58,927 nucleotides of DNA from Rickettsiales bacterium (GTDB lineage Bacteria; Pseudomonadota; Alphaproteobacteria; Rickettsiales; Rickettsiaceae). Shown piece by piece: positions 17,837 to 27,933 of this stretch; the first letter of the stretch is position 1; every line of letters starts with the position of its first letter. The translations under genes and the position numbers were made by a program. The DNA is taken from positions 1 to 58,927 of the forward strand of contig NVVL01000005.1 in assembly GCA_002402195.1 (NCBI GenBank), read 5' to 3'. The notes under the pieces were generated by a model that was given only the letters and a program-made list of their open reading frames with translations, made no database searches and was not told where the DNA came from.

Positions 17837-19636
17837 CTACTCAGAAATATCCCCTTGCATTGCCTCAACTTCCAGCCATTGTTCCATCTTAACATCCAGC
17901 TCTAGCTTGATCTTCTCAAGCTCCTTGGTGAGCAGGCTGAACTGACGATTATCCGCATTATAAAATCCCGGTTCTGCGAGCTTATTTTCTATAGTCACAA
18001 TGCGCTGCTCAATCTGTTCTATTTCCTCGGGGAGAACCTCCAGCAATCTGGCGTATTTGTAACTTAATCGCTGCGGCTTACTGCTTTTTTCTTGCGTAGC
18101 AGGAGTGCTAACCTTTTTGGGCTTGGATATTTTCTCCTCTTTGCGATGATACTTCAAATAATCCTCATAGCCGCCATAAAGATCAATCACCTCATTCTGA
18201 GCAAATACCAGCGTTCTGGTGACCAGACGCTCTAGGAAATCTCTGTCGTGACTAACTATAATCAATGTGCCTTTATACTCTGCTAATATCTCAAGCAGCA
18301 TCTCCAGCGAGTCCATATCCAGATCATTCGTTGGTTCATCCAGAATCAGGAAATTACCAGGGTTCATCAGAATTTTGGCAAGAAGCAGCCTATTTGACTC
18401 TCCCCCAGACAAGGTTGAGACTTTGCTGTCAAGAGTTTTGGGATCAAACATAAATTGCTTCAAATACCCAGCCACATGCATAGTTTTATTCTGCAGAAAA
18501 ATCTGGTCCCCACCGGTCGGGCAGAGCGTTTGTTTCAAACTATGTTTAGGGTTCAGCTCTGTTCTGTGTTGGTCAAGATATGTGATATCAATATTTGTGC
18601 CGTGCTTAACCTTGCCTTCCTGAGGCTCAAGCTCTTTGGTAAGTATGCGTATCAGAGTCGACTTCCCCGAGCCATTCGACCCAATCACCCCGATCTTTTC
18701 GCCCTTTTTGACCTTAAAAGTAAAATTATTAAATAATCTCTTACCAGGAAAATTATAGGAAATATTATTCGCCTCTATAATAAACTTAGTTTTCTTCATC
18801 TCCTCCGCAAGCTCTATTTTCAGCCTCGCCTTGGCATTAGTTAGCCGTGATTGATGCTCTTGCAGATTCTCCCTGAGCGACTGCAAATTCGCAAGACGCT
18901 TTACGTTCCTTTTCCGCCGCCCTGTCACGCCCCCTTGCAGCCAGCTTTTCTCGGCGTTCAGCTTTCTGTTCATCTTATGCAGCACAGCCTCTTCGGACTC
19001 TATGATCTCCTGATGCCACTGGTCATAATGCTTAAACCCTTTATTTGATTTCCGAAGGACCCCGCGATCAATCCACCATACTTTATTAGTGATATTCTCC
19101 TGAAACATCCGGTCGTGACTAATACAAATCACAGCTCCCTCATACCCTTTTAGGTAAGTCTCGAGCCACTCAATCGCCTTGATATCTAGATGGTTAGTTG
19201 GTTCGTCCAGCAGTAATATATCAGGCTTATCGATCAGAGTTTTCGCAAGGCAAACCCTTCTCACCTGTCCGCCGGAGCAATTATTGAACATAAGAGTGCC
19301 GTCAATTTCCATCTGTTTCAGGATGATATCCGCATGGTATTTATTATTCTCCGGATCCTTAAACCCAGACATCACAAAATCATATATCGTACATTCAGGA
19401 CGCTCTTTCACATCTTGCTTTAAATAACCAACATTGACTACCGGATCTTGGAATAATTCGCCAGAGTCCAGCTCATATTCACCATCAATGATCTTCATAA
19501 GGCTGGATTTCCCGCAGCCATTCTTTCCTACAAGACAAATTCTGTCGCCTTTGGATACGTATAATTCGAGCTCAGAGAAGATATTTTTATCGCCAAAGTT
19601 GAGAATCCCGCCTTTAATGTAAAAAATTGGTGTCAT
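17837..19636 (-). CDS. uup: ABC-F family ATPase, Uup-like
   Basis: Soluble protein of 599 residues with two ATPase domains and no membrane segments. Domain 1 has Walker A GKNGCGKSS (37-45), CSGGQ signature and LLLDEPTNHLD; domain 2 has GSNGSGKST, LSGGE and LILDEPTNDLD. A C-terminal coiled-coil extension (LLEVLPEEIEQIEQRIVTIENKLAEPGFY) is typical of Uup, which acts on ribosomes and in DNA transactions. Other ABC-F members (EttA, ABC-F resistance proteins) lack this tail. The gene is divergent from rpoN. Confidence 0.9.
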   Translation of the reverse strand: MTPIFYIKGGILNFGDKNIFSELELYVSKGDRICLVGKNGCGKSSLMKIIDGEYELDSGELFQDPVVNVGYLKQDVKERPECTIYDFVMSGFKDPENNKYHADIILKQMEIDGTLMFNNCSGGQVRRVCLAKTLIDKPDILLLDEPTNHLDIKAIEWLETYLKGYEGAVICISHDRMFQENITNKVWWIDRGVLRKSNKGFKHYDQWHQEIIESEEAVLHKMNRKLNAEKSWLQGGVTGRRKRNVKRLANLQSLRENLQEHQSRLTNAKARLKIELAEEMKKTKFIIEANNISYNFPGKRLFNNFTFKVKKGEKIGVIGSNGSGKSTLIRILTKELEPQEGKVKHGTNIDITYLDQHRTELNPKHSLKQTLCPTGGDQIFLQNKTMHVAGYLKQFMFDPKTLDSKVSTLSGGESNRLLLAKILMNPGNFLILDEPTNDLDMDSLEMLLEILAEYKGTLIIVSHDRDFLERLVTRTLVFAQNEVIDLYGGYEDYLKYHRKEEKISKPKKVSTPATQEKSSKPQRLSYKYARLLEVLPEEIEQIEQRIVTIENKLAEPGFYNADNRQFSLLTKELEKIKLELDVKMEQWLEVEAMQGDISE

Positions 19637-19705
19637 TGAGGTATATTTTCTATAAAATTAATATTGTAACGGAATATAACATACTAGGTTTATCCAAGAT
19701 AATCT

Positions 19706-21094
19706 ATGACAAAACAAATAGCGAGCTTTGAACAGTCACAAACTCTGACCCTGACTAGCAGTATGCATCAGAGTCTTTCGATATTACAAATGTCGAATAT
19801 GGAGCTTGCCGAGTTTGCCGCAGAAGAGCTAGACAAGAACCCATTCATTGAAGATGACAACATCACAGTCGAGTCGAGCGAACCTAAAAAGGAACAAAAT
19901 GACAAAGAAAAGATTTGTCAAACCGAACTCCGTCAAACCGATCTTGGGCCAACCACAGTGCGAGGCAAGGATTATTCCAGCCAAGATTATTTGGCAAATA
20001 TCGCGACCGAGAAATCTTTAAAGGAGCACATAACCGAGCAGATTAATCTTTCATTTAATGACTCTAAAGACAAAATCATCGCCTATTACCTCCTCGACTC
20101 CATGCTCAGCACGGGGTATTTAGGAATCACTCTGAACGAAGCGGCCATCATGCTCAGATGCGACGAGAAAATTATTGTCCGAGTTTTAAAAACGCTCCAG
20201 AATTTTGATCCGGTTGGGATTTTCGCTCGTAATCTTCGTGAGTGCCTAACCATCCAGCTGCAAAACCAAGAGGATACTGATTATGCATTGCTTACTATGG
20301 TGCAAAACATTGACCTCATTGCTACAGGTAATTTCAAGAAGCTTGCAAAGCTCTGCGGCATAGATATCGCCAATATAGGCGAGATGATCAAGAAAATTAA
20401 ATCATTAAACCCAAAGCCTGCTAATGGTTTCTTTTTCGAACAAACCAGCTATAAAATACCGGATGTTATTTTAACCTTCACGAATGATGAGCATGTGAAG
20501 CTTGAGACTAATACAGAGTCCATGCCCCGGCTCCGCGTGAATCTAGAATATTACCTAAAAATCAAAAATACGGTAGAGAAAAAAGAGGAAAGACACTTCG
20601 CCAAAACGGAAGTTGAGTCTGCAAATGCTATAGTTAAAAGCATCAGGCAGCGCAGTCAAACGATTCTGAAAATATCAAAAGCCATCACAGAGCAGCAAAT
20701 GGACTTTTTCACCAGAGGAGTCATGTATCTAAAACCAATGACCCTGAACGAAATCGCTGCCATAACCGGATTCAACGAAAGCACCATCAGCCGCTCTACT
20801 GCTAATAAATACATCTCCACCCCGACCGGTATTTTTGAGCTGAAATATTTCTTTTCCTCTAGCCTCGGCACCACAAGATCTGCCAGCGATAATGTTTCCA
20901 GCACCAAGGTGAAAGAGATTATCAAACAAATAATCGCAAGCGAAGAAGATGGCGAAATACTATCAGACGACGAAATCTCCGAGCAGCTCTCCAAATTCAA
21001 TATCAGTATCGCAAGAAGAACCGTCGCCAAATATCGCGAAGCAATAGGCCTCCCCTCCTCATCCATTCGCAAGCGCAATAAACAGATGGCATAA
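19706..21094 (+). CDS. rpoN: RNA polymerase sigma-54 factor
   Basis: Alternative sigma factor that recognises -24/-12 promoters and needs an AAA+ activator. The 462 residues show the Gln/Leu-rich region I (QSQTLTLTSSMHQSLSILQMSNMELAEF), the core-binding region, a helix-turn-helix around ESTISRSTANKYISTPTGIFELKYFFSS, and the RpoN box ARRTVAKYRE near the C-terminus. In Rickettsiales rpoN is patchy and often accompanies flagellar genes, which fits the flgB operon in this window. No convincing -24/-12 promoter was found here. It is divergent from uup and converges on the 1387-residue gene. Confidence 0.95.
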   Translation: MTKQIASFEQSQTLTLTSSMHQSLSILQMSNMELAEFAAEELDKNPFIEDDNITVESSEPKKEQNDKEKICQTELRQTDLGPTTVRGKDYSSQDYLANIATEKSLKEHITEQINLSFNDSKDKIIAYYLLDSMLSTGYLGITLNEAAIMLRCDEKIIVRVLKTLQNFDPVGIFARNLRECLTIQLQNQEDTDYALLTMVQNIDLIATGNFKKLAKLCGIDIANIGEMIKKIKSLNPKPANGFFFEQTSYKIPDVILTFTNDEHVKLETNTESMPRLRVNLEYYLKIKNTVEKKEERHFAKTEVESANAIVKSIRQRSQTILKISKAITEQQMDFFTRGVMYLKPMTLNEIAAITGFNESTISRSTANKYISTPTGIFELKYFFSSSLGTTRSASDNVSSTKVKEIIKQIIASEEDGEILSDDEISEQLSKFNISIARRTVAKYREAIGLPSSSIRKRNKQMA

Positions 21095-21095
21095 A

Positions 21096-21186
21096 GGGTG
21101 CCTGCGGGAGGGATACGCAGCTACGCGGGCAGGCCTAAAATAATATTTCCGTATTCGCTGTAGACCTGTCTGCACAAGGCATCCCC
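21096..21186. repeat. Dispersed palindromic repeat, copy C
   Basis: Contains GGCAGGCCTAAAATA, a CCGTATT arm and outer arms GGGTGCCT / AGGCATCC between the convergent rpoN and the 1387-residue gene. The inner arm is imperfect, so this is a diverged member. Confidence 0.5.
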
Positions 21187-21200
21187 CTCAGCTAGCTGGG

Positions 21201-24200
21201 TCAACGACCTTTTGCGGCTTTCTTAAAGGACATAGCTATCAGCCCGATATTGATAAACATCATGAGCATTGAGAGCAACCAATTAAATAGCCCGAATTTC
21301 CTACGCTCACCAAGGGTTTTTGGTGTTGATGGAGGGGGAGACCTGCCAGCAAGAAGGCTCTGTATCAAAGCTATAGCATATTCCAGGTCGCTTACTGATT
21401 GTTTCCGCTCCAGCAAGATCTTACCAGTAAGATCTTCTTCCTCGCTATCTTCCGGCTGTTCTTCCCCTGGCTTCATCGCACTAACGCCCAGCAATAGGGC
21501 AGGCAGGACTTCCTCTTTAAGCAATAATGGGTCTTCTATATCTTTCAACCGCTCCTTGCCTGGAGTTTTCATATCCACGGATTTATCTGCCTCCACTGCA
21601 AAGTTAGCAGGCAGCGCGGCGGCCTTCTGTTTCTCCTCCTCCGGCACTATTTCCTCAGCTCGTCGAACAGTCTTCTCCAAGGTAACTTGCTCAAGATTTT
21701 TAAGAGGGGAGGCAAGAGAGCTAAAAGAAAGCTCAGCCTTATACCTAGCAGCACTATCAAATCCAAACCCCGCCTCGTGCGCAGCAGAGACCTCAAACAA
21801 ACTTGCCACCAAAGAGCCCGTATCTGGCTCCAATATCAGCGACCCCGCACCTTGTTTCACTTGCTGCTTAAGCAAAGTTACAATTTTCGGCTCTACAGTC
21901 TCAGACTCAGGACCCCTCGGCCCTCCAGACCCAGACTCCCCTCCTTCCACTTTATACTCATGCGCAAATTCCACAACCGGCGCCGGCAGGTGATGCAACT
22001 CAGGGAATTTTAGCTCTGGACGCTGAGGTAGCGGCAGTACCTGTGGTGCTGGCGCATGAGGTGGCGGCACCTGTGGCGGCACCTGTGGCGGCACCTCAGG
22101 TGGCTGTACCTGTGGCGGCACATGAGGCGGCACATGAGGTGGTGGTGCTGGCGGAATCTCTACCTTCTTAGCCGGCGGAAACTCTGGCAATGGAGGTGGA
22201 TTTGCAACACCTACCCCTTGCGCACCATGCGCCAATAGAAGCGGAGGAGGTGCTGTAGGTGCTTTTCCTGGAGGAAAAAACTGGCCCAGTTGATCATCCT
22301 CAAAATCATCATCTGGGTAGTCACGATCTGAATCAGACTCCACATCAGCATCAGCGCCGCTATCCTCATCAGACGGTTCATAGCTAGAATACCCACTTTC
22401 AGATTCATCATCTGTTGCATCTAACTCATCTAATGACTCATCTAGAAGTGAAAATCCACCGCTCCAAGACTCAGGCGGCTCATCACTTGTTCCAAATGTG
22501 GTTTGCGGCACCTCCCACATTTTTGCATCGTCGGAATCCAAACCTTCTAGAGTAGACAGTTGTTTACTATCAAAACCACTCTCCTCATCACCAGTTTGAT
22601 CTTGATTTCTCTTAGCCCGGTTTGCATTTATTTGATCGCGAAGCTTCTGTAAGACTTTATATCCAGGTATCGGGGCTACCACTGGTTTTGCAAATGTTCC
22701 CAGTGATTCAAGGATTTTCTCCTCCAACTCTTCAAGATTTTCTGTATCTACGCATCTGGTATACACCTCATATAACACACCTGCAGCTCTTGTATAATCA
22801 CCTGCTTTATCCCTAATTAAAGCCTCATATGCAGTCTGCACCTCTCTAAGATGAGGAGAAAATTCATTCAACACACTAGCTATCCTCTCTTTACTAACCC
22901 GGCTAATAAGCTCATCAAGGATAGTCTGATGGTTAGCCTCATCTATTTTACTCATCACATAATCTCTTTTGCCGCAACCCCATAATACAGCGTATAGACC
23001 GTCAATCCCAGAGTTCTTTGCAAGGGTCATTAGAGTGTCTGCTGCAGATACAGCATCTTGACCTGAGTTCAATATCATTCCAGTAACATACCCCAGCTGA
23101 TCTTGATTCAAATTCAGAGGAGCATTGGGAATTGCTAAATCGACTGTTGCGAGTGCAAATAGCAGGTTTACTTTGAAGTCTTCCCCGTGAAACATTCTAG
23201 CAACCATGTATTCTAATAAATTTTTACCCTCAAGATCCTCAATATGTGCGGTCACATTGCAATCATAAGCTCCAAGCAAGAGAATCATATCCTCTGGGCT
23301 AATTGTTTGATTTATTTTAAGAACCAGCTGAATTCGATCATCAATGCCTATAGTAGGGAGCAAATCACACACTTCAGATAAAGGAATTCTCTTCAGAAAA
23401 GCCACATCATAAAGCTTTTTGGACAAGGCTTTGACATTACCACCTTGAAGCCATTTACTTATCTCAAGAGAGCTCTGCGAGTCTTTATCACCCTCTATGT
23501 CGCGGATCTTTGAGAATAAATCACGAGCATGCTTTCTGGCTTCAAATGCGGGTTTTAATTTTGGAGGCAAGTCAATGGCATCATCTAGATTGAACAAAGC
23601 TGACTCCATAATTTCACCATCCAACCGTTCACTCCATGAAAAATCTACAGGCCCTATGCTTAGCTTCAACAACTTACTAAGCCCATCTTTGCTTAAACCT
23701 TCATAATATGAGCTAGCAAACACAAGGTCACCATTACAATCTAATCTGCCATTATTTAGCAACCACATAAAATCCGTAAGGCTTATCCCTTGCTTCTCAA
23801 GCTCAGCACGCATTCTATCATCACAGCATATTTCCGGTAGTTTAGTGGCTACCTCCCTGAGAATTTCCTCAGTTGGAGAGCTGTGAATGAGTAGAGAAAG
23901 TATACGTTGATCGAGTTGGTTTTCACCAAGTGGCAATGCCACCGCTGCTTGAGCTAAATCACACCAATCTTTGAGTTTATGTGCTCTCAATAAACATTTC
24001 ATTAACTTAGGCAGCTCTAATACATCATCATATTCAGAGTCCTCCACCTTGCTACATAGTTCCATTATAGCAAATATTTCGCCACTACTTAAGTGCCATT
24101 TTGCTGCTAAATCACTAACATTAAGACTACCACTTGAGACATTAGCGGTGTTTAAAGCATAAGCTATAATATTGTAAAATCTTCCTTGATCAAAATTTTG

Positions 24201-25364
24201 TTTTCTTACTTCATCTATCGATATACTCGATCTAGACAACCCCGTGCTAAGATAATGGTTAAAATTTTCATCAGATAGCTTGTTAAGCAATGATTCTGGA
24301 ATATGAATAACAGGTTGCTTATGTGCTATACACTGATTATTATATTCTTGCATAGCACAAAACATAGTATGAGCTTTTTTCTCTGTAATATATTGTTTGT
24401 TGTCAAATAGCAAAGTTTCCATATAGTTATACAATTTTGAGTTACCACACGGTTCTAATGACAATAAACTCTCAACAATACTTTCTAGACTCACAACACC
24501 TTTTAATAAAAATGCTTTTATCTGCTCAAAGTCACCTGTTTGCAAACCGTTACTCTTTGCAAGTTCTGTTATACACGTTATGATTAAAGTACTATATGAC
24601 TGAACTATACTGAAATCCTGTTGATTATAAGGCAACTCGAGTTTTTCGGTTAACAAATCAAAAACATACCCGTAATCAAGGTCTTCAGATTCAAGTTTTT
24701 TCGTTAAAACATCTATATCATCCTCTGTTAATATATGCTCACTACTTCTAATATCTTTATAAAATCTAGTGCTAAACGTAGCATTATCAGCAACAAAGCT
24801 GTCATTCGGTTGAAATGGATCATATGCCCCACCTGTTTGCGAGTTCATAGTTGAACAAGCAGTTCCTGAAAACATCTCAGCTAGATCCCTAACACTACTC
24901 TGCGCGCTTAAAGAAGAAATACGAACAGACCCTTGACGCGAAGGAGCTGTGCTGCCAGCAGGGGTGCTCGCCAGACTATAACTTCCAAAATCTGGCAATA
25001 CAGGTTCTTCACATAACTGTAAAAGCGCAGGAAAATGCTCTGTCATCTTATATTCATACAACAATGAAATCAAACCATTTACACCCTCTGCAAGAGACGC
25101 AACATCTACTAAATCGCCCAAGTCAATAGATATACAACTGTTAGACAAGTTCTTTATACTATCTTCATCTAAATCATTACCCACAATCTCTTTAACTTTG
25201 AGGCAGAGACTTCCATAACTTTGTGGGATACCGTCACCCTCTTTGTCCTGGCTAGGAAGAGCATGATGCTCCCAATATAAGCCTTTCTCAGGTTCACCAA
25301 CATCATTCAAATCTGGAGCTTCACTTTGCCCTATGATTACACTACCACCATCACCGTCACCCAC
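21201..25364 (-). CDS. Giant Pro-rich protein with C-terminal membrane anchor, effector candidate
   Basis: The 1387-residue protein has no recognised domain. Residues 1-900 look alpha-helical, with repeated LL/CD-rich segments suggestive of a helical-repeat solenoid. About 930-1035 is strongly acidic (DDESESGYSSYEPSDEDSG). About 1040-1125 is a polyproline region with PPHVPPHVPPQV repeats encoded by 12-bp units. Near 1358-1380 a single hydrophobic helix (LFNWLLSMLMMFINIGLIAM) is followed by a basic end, KKAAKGR, as in tail-anchored proteins. There is no signal peptide. The start is GTG, supported by GGAGG at 5 bases. A TTAA-N7-TTAA box lies 40 bases upstream. Membrane insertion in the host or the bacterium is undecided. 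Confidence 0.7.
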   Translation of the reverse strand: MGDGDGGSVIIGQSEAPDLNDVGEPEKGLYWEHHALPSQDKEGDGIPQSYGSLCLKVKEIVGNDLDEDSIKNLSNSCISIDLGDLVDVASLAEGVNGLISLLYEYKMTEHFPALLQLCEEPVLPDFGSYSLASTPAGSTAPSRQGSVRISSLSAQSSVRDLAEMFSGTACSTMNSQTGGAYDPFQPNDSFVADNATFSTRFYKDIRSSEHILTEDDIDVLTKKLESEDLDYGYVFDLLTEKLELPYNQQDFSIVQSYSTLIITCITELAKSNGLQTGDFEQIKAFLLKGVVSLESIVESLLSLEPCGNSKLYNYMETLLFDNKQYITEKKAHTMFCAMQEYNNQCIAHKQPVIHIPESLLNKLSDENFNHYLSTGLSRSSISIDEVRKQNFDQGRFYNIIAYALNTANVSSGSLNVSDLAAKWHLSSGEIFAIMELCSKVEDSEYDDVLELPKLMKCLLRAHKLKDWCDLAQAAVALPLGENQLDQRILSLLIHSSPTEEILREVATKLPEICCDDRMRAELEKQGISLTDFMWLLNNGRLDCNGDLVFASSYYEGLSKDGLSKLLKLSIGPVDFSWSERLDGEIMESALFNLDDAIDLPPKLKPAFEARKHARDLFSKIRDIEGDKDSQSSLEISKWLQGGNVKALSKKLYDVAFLKRIPLSEVCDLLPTIGIDDRIQLVLKINQTISPEDMILLLGAYDCNVTAHIEDLEGKNLLEYMVARMFHGEDFKVNLLFALATVDLAIPNAPLNLNQDQLGYVTGMILNSGQDAVSAADTLMTLAKNSGIDGLYAVLWGCGKRDYVMSKIDEANHQTILDELISRVSKERIASVLNEFSPHLREVQTAYEALIRDKAGDYTRAAGVLYEVYTRCVDTENLEELEEKILESLGTFAKPVVAPIPGYKVLQKLRDQINANRAKRNQDQTGDEESGFDSKQLSTLEGLDSDDAKMWEVPQTTFGTSDEPPESWSGGFSLLDESLDELDATDDESESGYSSYEPSDEDSGADADVESDSDRDYPDDDFEDDQLGQFFPPGKAPTAPPPLLLAHGAQGVGVANPPPLPEFPPAKKVEIPPAPPPHVPPHVPPQVQPPEVPPQVPPQVPPPHAPAPQVLPLPQRPELKFPELHHLPAPVVEFAHEYKVEGGESGSGGPRGPESETVEPKIVTLLKQQVKQGAGSLILEPDTGSLVASLFEVSAAHEAGFGFDSAARYKAELSFSSLASPLKNLEQVTLEKTVRRAEEIVPEEEKQKAAALPANFAVEADKSVDMKTPGKERLKDIEDPLLLKEEVLPALLLGVSAMKPGEEQPEDSEEEDLTGKILLERKQSVSDLEYAIALIQSLLAGRSPPPSTPKTLGERRKFGLFNWLLSMLMMFINIGLIAMSFKKAAKGR

Positions 25365-25403
25365 AAAAACCTCCGCATTTAATTTTGATTACAAACTAAA
25401 TCG

Positions 25404-25418
25404 TTAACCTTTAGTTAA
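25404..25418. promoter_or_regulatory. CtrA-type box upstream of the 1387-residue gene
   Basis: TTAA at 25404-25407 and 25415-25418 with exactly 7 bases between (CCTTTAG), matching the CtrA consensus TTAA-N7-TTAA. It ends 40 bases before the GTG start. The motif is short and AT-rich, so chance occurrence is possible. Confidence 0.4.
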
Positions 25419-25743
25419 AAGCAATATACATTATACATCATTTTCCGTAATTTTACAACAACTTAGCCGGAAACTTTATGTAGCAATTCATACCAAAAAT
25501 CCCGAAGAGCAGAGGAACTAGCGGGAAACTTGCGTGATAAAAATGTCGCTTATTATTGAGATATAAACATATTTGTTACAGATTAGCGTTATAATAGTCA
25601 CACCGATGCAGGCGCTGAGAACGGAGATTACAAAACTCATAATGTGTAAATTATGCCACCTAAGAAGCCACGCAATCAACCCCAAATACCCAAGCCAGAA
25701 AGATCTAACACAAATATTAACAACATATTTATGGCTAGATCTT

Positions 25744-25787
25744 GAAAACTACGTGCACAGCTATAGAATATTTTGTATTTTTAGAGT
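25744..25787. repeat. Dispersed palindromic repeat, copy D
   Basis: GAAAACTACGTGCACAGC then TAGAATATTTTGTATTTTTAG, the same layout as copies at 17692, 41401 and 48725. A facing partial arm AAAAATACGGAACATTTTAG lies at 25826-25845. Confidence 0.65.
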
Positions 25788-25938
25788 GAGTCACACTATT
25801 AGATATAGCTTAATTAAAAAAATAGATCAAAAATACGGAACATTTTAGCTTATCCCTAATCCTCAGCGCCCAAGAAGCCGGGAATCCATCAGGACTCCCC
25901 TACTTAACCTAGCAACCAAATCTTCTAGCCAATAACGA

Positions 25939-27921
25939 CTACTCCTTAGCGCCTTTTTTAGGTACCGGCGCCGGTTTTTTCAGAGACCTTCCCTTCCTCT
26001 CAAGAGCCTTCTCAACCACTCCCATGACATCGCCTGCTGAACTAGCGCTCCGTGCGGCTACTTTAGCTTTGCTTTTAGGCTTTTTCTTAAGGCCAGCTGG
26101 GAACTCAGGGGTCTCTTCAGTGTCGATAGGATTACCCAATAACAGGTGCTTGATCTGCTTGCCGGAGAGGGTTTCATATTCCATAAGCGCTTTGGCCAAA
26201 ATATGCAGCTGGTCCACATGGTCAGTCAGAATCCTTGTTGCGGTCTCGTAGCCTTCCTTGATAATACGACTTATTTCTGAGTCGATGAGCTCAGAAGTCT
26301 TCTCAGACCGAGTCTTATCCCCAGCGCCAGCAATATAATTATCCTCGTGGCTTCGGCCGTGGAAAATAGGCCCAACCTTTGCGCTCAGGCCAACTTCTGT
26401 GACCATATGAGTCGCATAACTGGTAGCTGCTTTGATGTCTGAAGATGCTCCTGTTGTAACATTTTCCGAGCCGAAAATTACCTCCTCTGCCACCCTGCCA
26501 CCAAGGGCCATGGCAATTTGTGCTTTGATCTTCTCGCAAGTGACTGAAATCTGGTCCTTTTCAGGCAGAGACATCACCATCCCAAGCGCGCGTCCTCTGG
26601 GGATTATCGTTGCTTTATGTATCGGGTCAAGTGACGGGCAATAAAGAGACACCAAAGCATGCCCACCCTCATGATAGGCAGTGCCGTTCTTTTCCTCTTC
26701 CGTCATGGCCATTGATTTGCGCTCAGGGCCCATCAAGATTTTGTCCTTTGCCTCGTCAAAATCTGTCATATCAACGATTTTTTTGCCGAGCCGCGCAGCA
26801 GACAAAGCCGCCTCATTGATTAAATTAGCCAATTGTGCCCCGGAAAAACCAGGCGTACCGCGTGCGACAACTCTAAACTCAACGTCTTTTGCGCATTTAA
26901 TTTTCTTTGCATGAACCTTCAATATCTCCTCACGCCCATTGATATTTGGGTTGGAAACAGTGATCTGCCTGTCGAAACGCCCAGGCCTTAGCAAAGCAGG
27001 GTCTAGAACATCCGGCCTATTAGTTGCAGCGATAATCACCACGCCTTCATTAGACTCAAACCCATCCATTTCTACCAGCATCTGGTTTAGGGTTTGCTCG
27101 CGCTCATCATTACCACCACCAAGCCCAACGCCTCTATGGCGCCCAACTGCATCGATCTCGTCGATGAATATTATACATGGAGCGTTTTTCTTTCCTTGCT
27201 CAAACATATCCCTGACGCGGCTTGCACCAACACCAACAAACATCTCAACAAAGTCAGAACCTGATATGCTGAAGAATGGCACCTTCGCCTCGCCTGCAAT
27301 AGCGCGCGCAAGAAGCGTCTTCCCAGTTCCCGGAGGACCAACGAGCAAACAGCCTTTAGGAATTCTTGCACCAAGACTTTGGAACTTACCCGGATTTCTT
27401 AAGAAATCCACGATCTCTGCGAGTTCTTCCTTAGCCTCGTCGATGCCTGCAACATTTTTAAAGGTAATTTTATTCCCCTTATCTGATATTAATTTTGCTT
27501 TCGAGCGACCAAATCCCAACCCCTTGCCGCCGCCTTGCATTTGCTTCATAAAGAAAACCCATACGCCAATCAGAAGAAGCATCGGGAACCAGGAAACAAA
27601 AATACTAAATAACGAATTCATTTTAGTGTCCGGAGGGGAAACATCGATATACACACCATTCATGCTCAATTTGTCGATCAAACCGGGATAGTCCGGAGCA
27701 TATGTGGTGAAAGCTGTACCATCTGAAAGGCTACCACGAACCCAGCGCCCTTGAATGACCACGGAATTCACCTGTCTTTCATCAACGCGATTTAAGAAAT
27801 CCGAAAAAGCGAGCCTCTCCGTCCCTATTCTTGTATTATCGTCTTGTAGTGCACTGATGGTTGTTATCATCACAACAAAAATAGCAATCCAAACTAAGAT
27901 GTTTTTAGTATTATTATTCAT
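25939..27921 (-). CDS. ftsH: ATP-dependent zinc metalloprotease FtsH
   Basis: Membrane-bound AAA+ protease degrading misassembled membrane proteins and regulatory substrates. The 660 residues contain two N-terminal membrane helices (about 7-25 and 103-124) flanking a periplasmic domain, Walker A GPPGTGKT (195-202), Walker [12 protein letters not shown], the second region of homology, and the zinc site HEGGH near residue 416. The C-terminus is a Lys/Pro-rich tail. tilS ends 12 bases upstream on the same strand, the usual alphaproteobacterial arrangement, so they are probably co-transcribed. Confidence 0.97.
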   Translation of the reverse strand: MNNNTKNILVWIAIFVVMITTISALQDDNTRIGTERLAFSDFLNRVDERQVNSVVIQGRWVRGSLSDGTAFTTYAPDYPGLIDKLSMNGVYIDVSPPDTKMNSLFSIFVSWFPMLLLIGVWVFFMKQMQGGGKGLGFGRSKAKLISDKGNKITFKNVAGIDEAKEELAEIVDFLRNPGKFQSLGARIPKGCLLVGPPGTGKTLLARAIAGEAKVPFFSISGSDFVEMFVGVGASRVRDMFEQGKKNAPCIIFIDEIDAVGRHRGVGLGGGNDEREQTLNQMLVEMDGFESNEGVVIIAATNRPDVLDPALLRPGRFDRQITVSNPNINGREEILKVHAKKIKCAKDVEFRVVARGTPGFSGAQLANLINEAALSAARLGKKIVDMTDFDEAKDKILMGPERKSMAMTEEEKNGTAYHEGGHALVSLYCPSLDPIHKATIIPRGRALGMVMSLPEKDQISVTCEKIKAQIAMALGGRVAEEVIFGSENVTTGASSDIKAATSYATHMVTEVGLSAKVGPIFHGRSHEDNYIAGAGDKTRSEKTSELIDSEISRIIKEGYETATRILTDHVDQLHILAKALMEYETLSGKQIKHLLLGNPIDTEETPEFPAGLKKKPKSKAKVAARSASSAGDVMGVVEKALERKGRSLKKPAPVPKKGAKE

Positions 27922-27933
27922 TTAATTCTTTCC

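Larger units (their letters stand above)
25365..25938. other. Gap without a supported gene
   Basis: About 570 bases between the 1387-residue gene and ftsH hold a CtrA-type box at 25404-25418 and repeat copy D. A plus-strand ORF at 25573-25848 has no recognisable similarity and runs through the repeat, so I do not call it. The order of motifs at 25700-25787 weakly resembles the MSRKR upstream cassette. Confidence 0.5.

Noticed and set aside
21250..21993. Ser-rich plus-strand ORF opposite the 1387-residue gene
   Set aside because: Shadow of the coding strand, which has a strong GGAGG site and continuous frame.
25573..25848. Plus-strand ORF of 91 residues before ftsH
   Set aside because: Runs through repeat copy D, has no ribosome site and no recognisable similarity.
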